Source of the DNA: Rickettsiaceae bacterium
Lineage (GTDB): Bacteria; Pseudomonadota; Alphaproteobacteria; Rickettsiales; Rickettsiaceae
DNA: 8,623 bases
Direction: 5' to 3'
Assembly (NCBI GenBank): GCA_030731565.1
Contig: JANQTT010000126.1
Coordinates: forward strand, 1 to 8,623
Below the pieces are notes generated by a model that was not told the origin of the DNA, did not search any database, and was given only the letters and a program-made list of their open reading frames with translations. Positions 7,761 through 8,623 of this stretch are shown piece by piece (positions within the stretch are counted from its first letter, which is position 1; each line of letters opens with the position of its first letter). Position numbers and translations under genes: made by a program.

Positions 7761-7785
7761 TTGATCTGATTATGTGGGTGTATGC

Positions 7786-7814
7786 TTGCATATATTTACT
7801 TGTGAAAGTATAAT
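7786..7814 (+). promoter_or_regulatory. Likely promoter of the glycosyltransferase gene
   Basis: TTGCAT (7786-7791) and a perfect TATAAT (7809-7814) are 17 bases apart. Transcription would start near 7821 with a leader of about 55 bases. The -35 box lies within the short palindrome TATGC-TT-GCATA (7781-7792), in the gap shared with holC, which could be an operator. Confidence 0.5.
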
Positions 7815-7876
7815 AATCTTTTATCAAAACTCTCAACCCAATTTGGTTTTTTAGAGCAAATTATGAGTAATATAAC

Positions 7877-8623
7877 ATGTTAAGGTGTACGTACATAGTC
7901 CTTATTCACAATGATGAGGATAATATTCTGGATTTAGTAAATTCTTTAAAAAAAGTTGATGGGAATTTTCGGAAGGAATATATTTTTGTTGATGACGGAA
8001 GTACGGATGAGTCGCTCAGTATATTAAAATTGGCTGTAAATGACCTGCCAAGGACTACTATAATTACTCAAAGCAACCAAGGTCCAGCTGTTAGTATTAA
8101 TAAAGCTTCTAACCTTGCGACCGGTGACTATATTCATTTTGTTGAAGGTTGTGAAGTGCTGCATCCAGAATCAACCTCAATATTGCTAGAATCATGCTTA
8201 AATTTGGGAACGCAAGTTGCTCTAGGTAAGGTGGTTTCGCATTCTTTTAATGAGGAAAAGATCAAAGAAAAAGGGCAGCTAATAGAAAAACCTGTTGAAA
8301 GTATTTTATTAGGGAAATCTCCAGATATTTGTAGAGTCGGAAAATCTGGAACATTAGTTAGTCGTGATTTGCTAGAAAAAGTAGGAAAAGCTGACAATAG
8401 TGTATATTCACATAATATGTCTCTATCTCTACGTTGTGCAAAAAATAGCAAGTTTTCTTATATTCCAGCAGAGATATCATATATAGCAAATGCAAGGCCT
8501 CTTGAAGATAAACAATTTGTTGCTTATAACAATTTAAAATCTATTTATAATTTTGCCAACGCTAATGAAGAATTTTTTTCAAAATTGATTCCTCAGCTTT
8601 TAAAATCTCTAAGCCATCAGATG
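7877..8623 (+). CDS. Family-2 glycosyltransferase, 3' end beyond the window
   Basis: GT-A-fold family-2 enzymes move sugars from nucleotide donors onto lipids, polysaccharides or proteins. The frame from ATG 7877 is open for 249 codons to the edge. The N-terminal half is typical: VLIHNDEDNI replaces the usual PvyNee.nI at about 8-17, VDDGSTDES at 38-46 binds the nucleotide (Asp39, Asp40), and NQGPAVSINKA and GDYIHF follow. Two motifs are altered. The metal-binding DxD region reads FVEGCEVLHP, with Glu90 and Glu93 in place of the Asp residues. The region that normally has an acidic catalytic base before LSLR reads SHNMSLSLR, with His179-Asn180. It may therefore have reduced or different activity. 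There is no clear ribosome binding site. Acceptor and pathway cannot be told from what is visible. Confidence 0.85.
   Translation, partial: MLRCTYIVLIHNDEDNILDLVNSLKKVDGNFRKEYIFVDDGSTDESLSILKLAVNDLPRTTIITQSNQGPAVSINKASNLATGDYIHFVEGCEVLHPESTSILLESCLNLGTQVALGKVVSHSFNEEKIKEKGQLIEKPVESILLGKSPDICRVGKSGTLVSRDLLEKVGKADNSVYSHNMSLSLRCAKNSKFSYIPAEISYIANARPLEDKQFVAYNNLKSIYNFANANEEFFSKLIPQLLKSLSHQM

Noticed and set aside
7835..7852. AACC-CAATTT-GGTT hairpin followed by a T run in the glycosyltransferase leader
   Set aside because: It resembles an attenuator, but the stem is only four base pairs and would hardly form. Such patterns are common by chance in this AT-rich DNA.

Overview
The window is chromosomal DNA from an AT-rich alphaproteobacterium. 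MipZ, DivK and PleD together are an alphaproteobacterial cell-cycle set, and each aligns with its Caulobacter counterpart almost residue for residue at the key positions. The low GC, a mobile-looking repeat at the left edge and a gene broken by one stop codon fit a Rickettsiales- or Holosporales-like, possibly host-associated lineage. That placement is inference; no marker gene here fixes the taxon.

Layout from left to right. (1) Positions 1-95 hold one arm of an intergenic repeat and no complete gene. (2) Positions 96-1496, minus strand, hold a periplasmic Deg/HtrA serine protease that is complete except for one in-frame TAG just before its catalytic histidine. (3) Positions 1497-1696 are a divergent promoter region. 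(4) Positions 1697-5322, plus strand, form a likely operon pepA-mipZ-rmuC: leucyl aminopeptidase, division-plane positioning ATPase and a RmuC-type DNA recombination protein. (5) A 56-base convergent gap follows. (6) Positions 5379-7117, minus strand, form the divK-pleD operon with a 4-base ATGA overlap: a single-domain response regulator and a diguanylate cyclase. (7) Positions 7253-7747, minus strand, hold holC, the DNA polymerase III chi subunit. (8) A divergent promoter region follows. (9) From 7877 on the plus strand to the window end runs the 5' part of a family-2 glycosyltransferase.

How the genes work together: DivK and PleD are phosphorylated outputs of the polarity and cell-cycle kinases in Caulobacter. 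PleD makes cyclic di-GMP, and MipZ keeps FtsZ away from the poles. RmuC and HolC act in genome maintenance and replication. PepA and the Deg protease belong to peptide turnover and envelope quality control, and the glycosyltransferase to envelope or polysaccharide work.

I found no new multi-gene system, CRISPR array, tRNA, rRNA or insertion sequence. The observations most worth a second look are the amber-interrupted Deg protease and the glycosyltransferase whose metal-binding and catalytic-base motifs look replaced.
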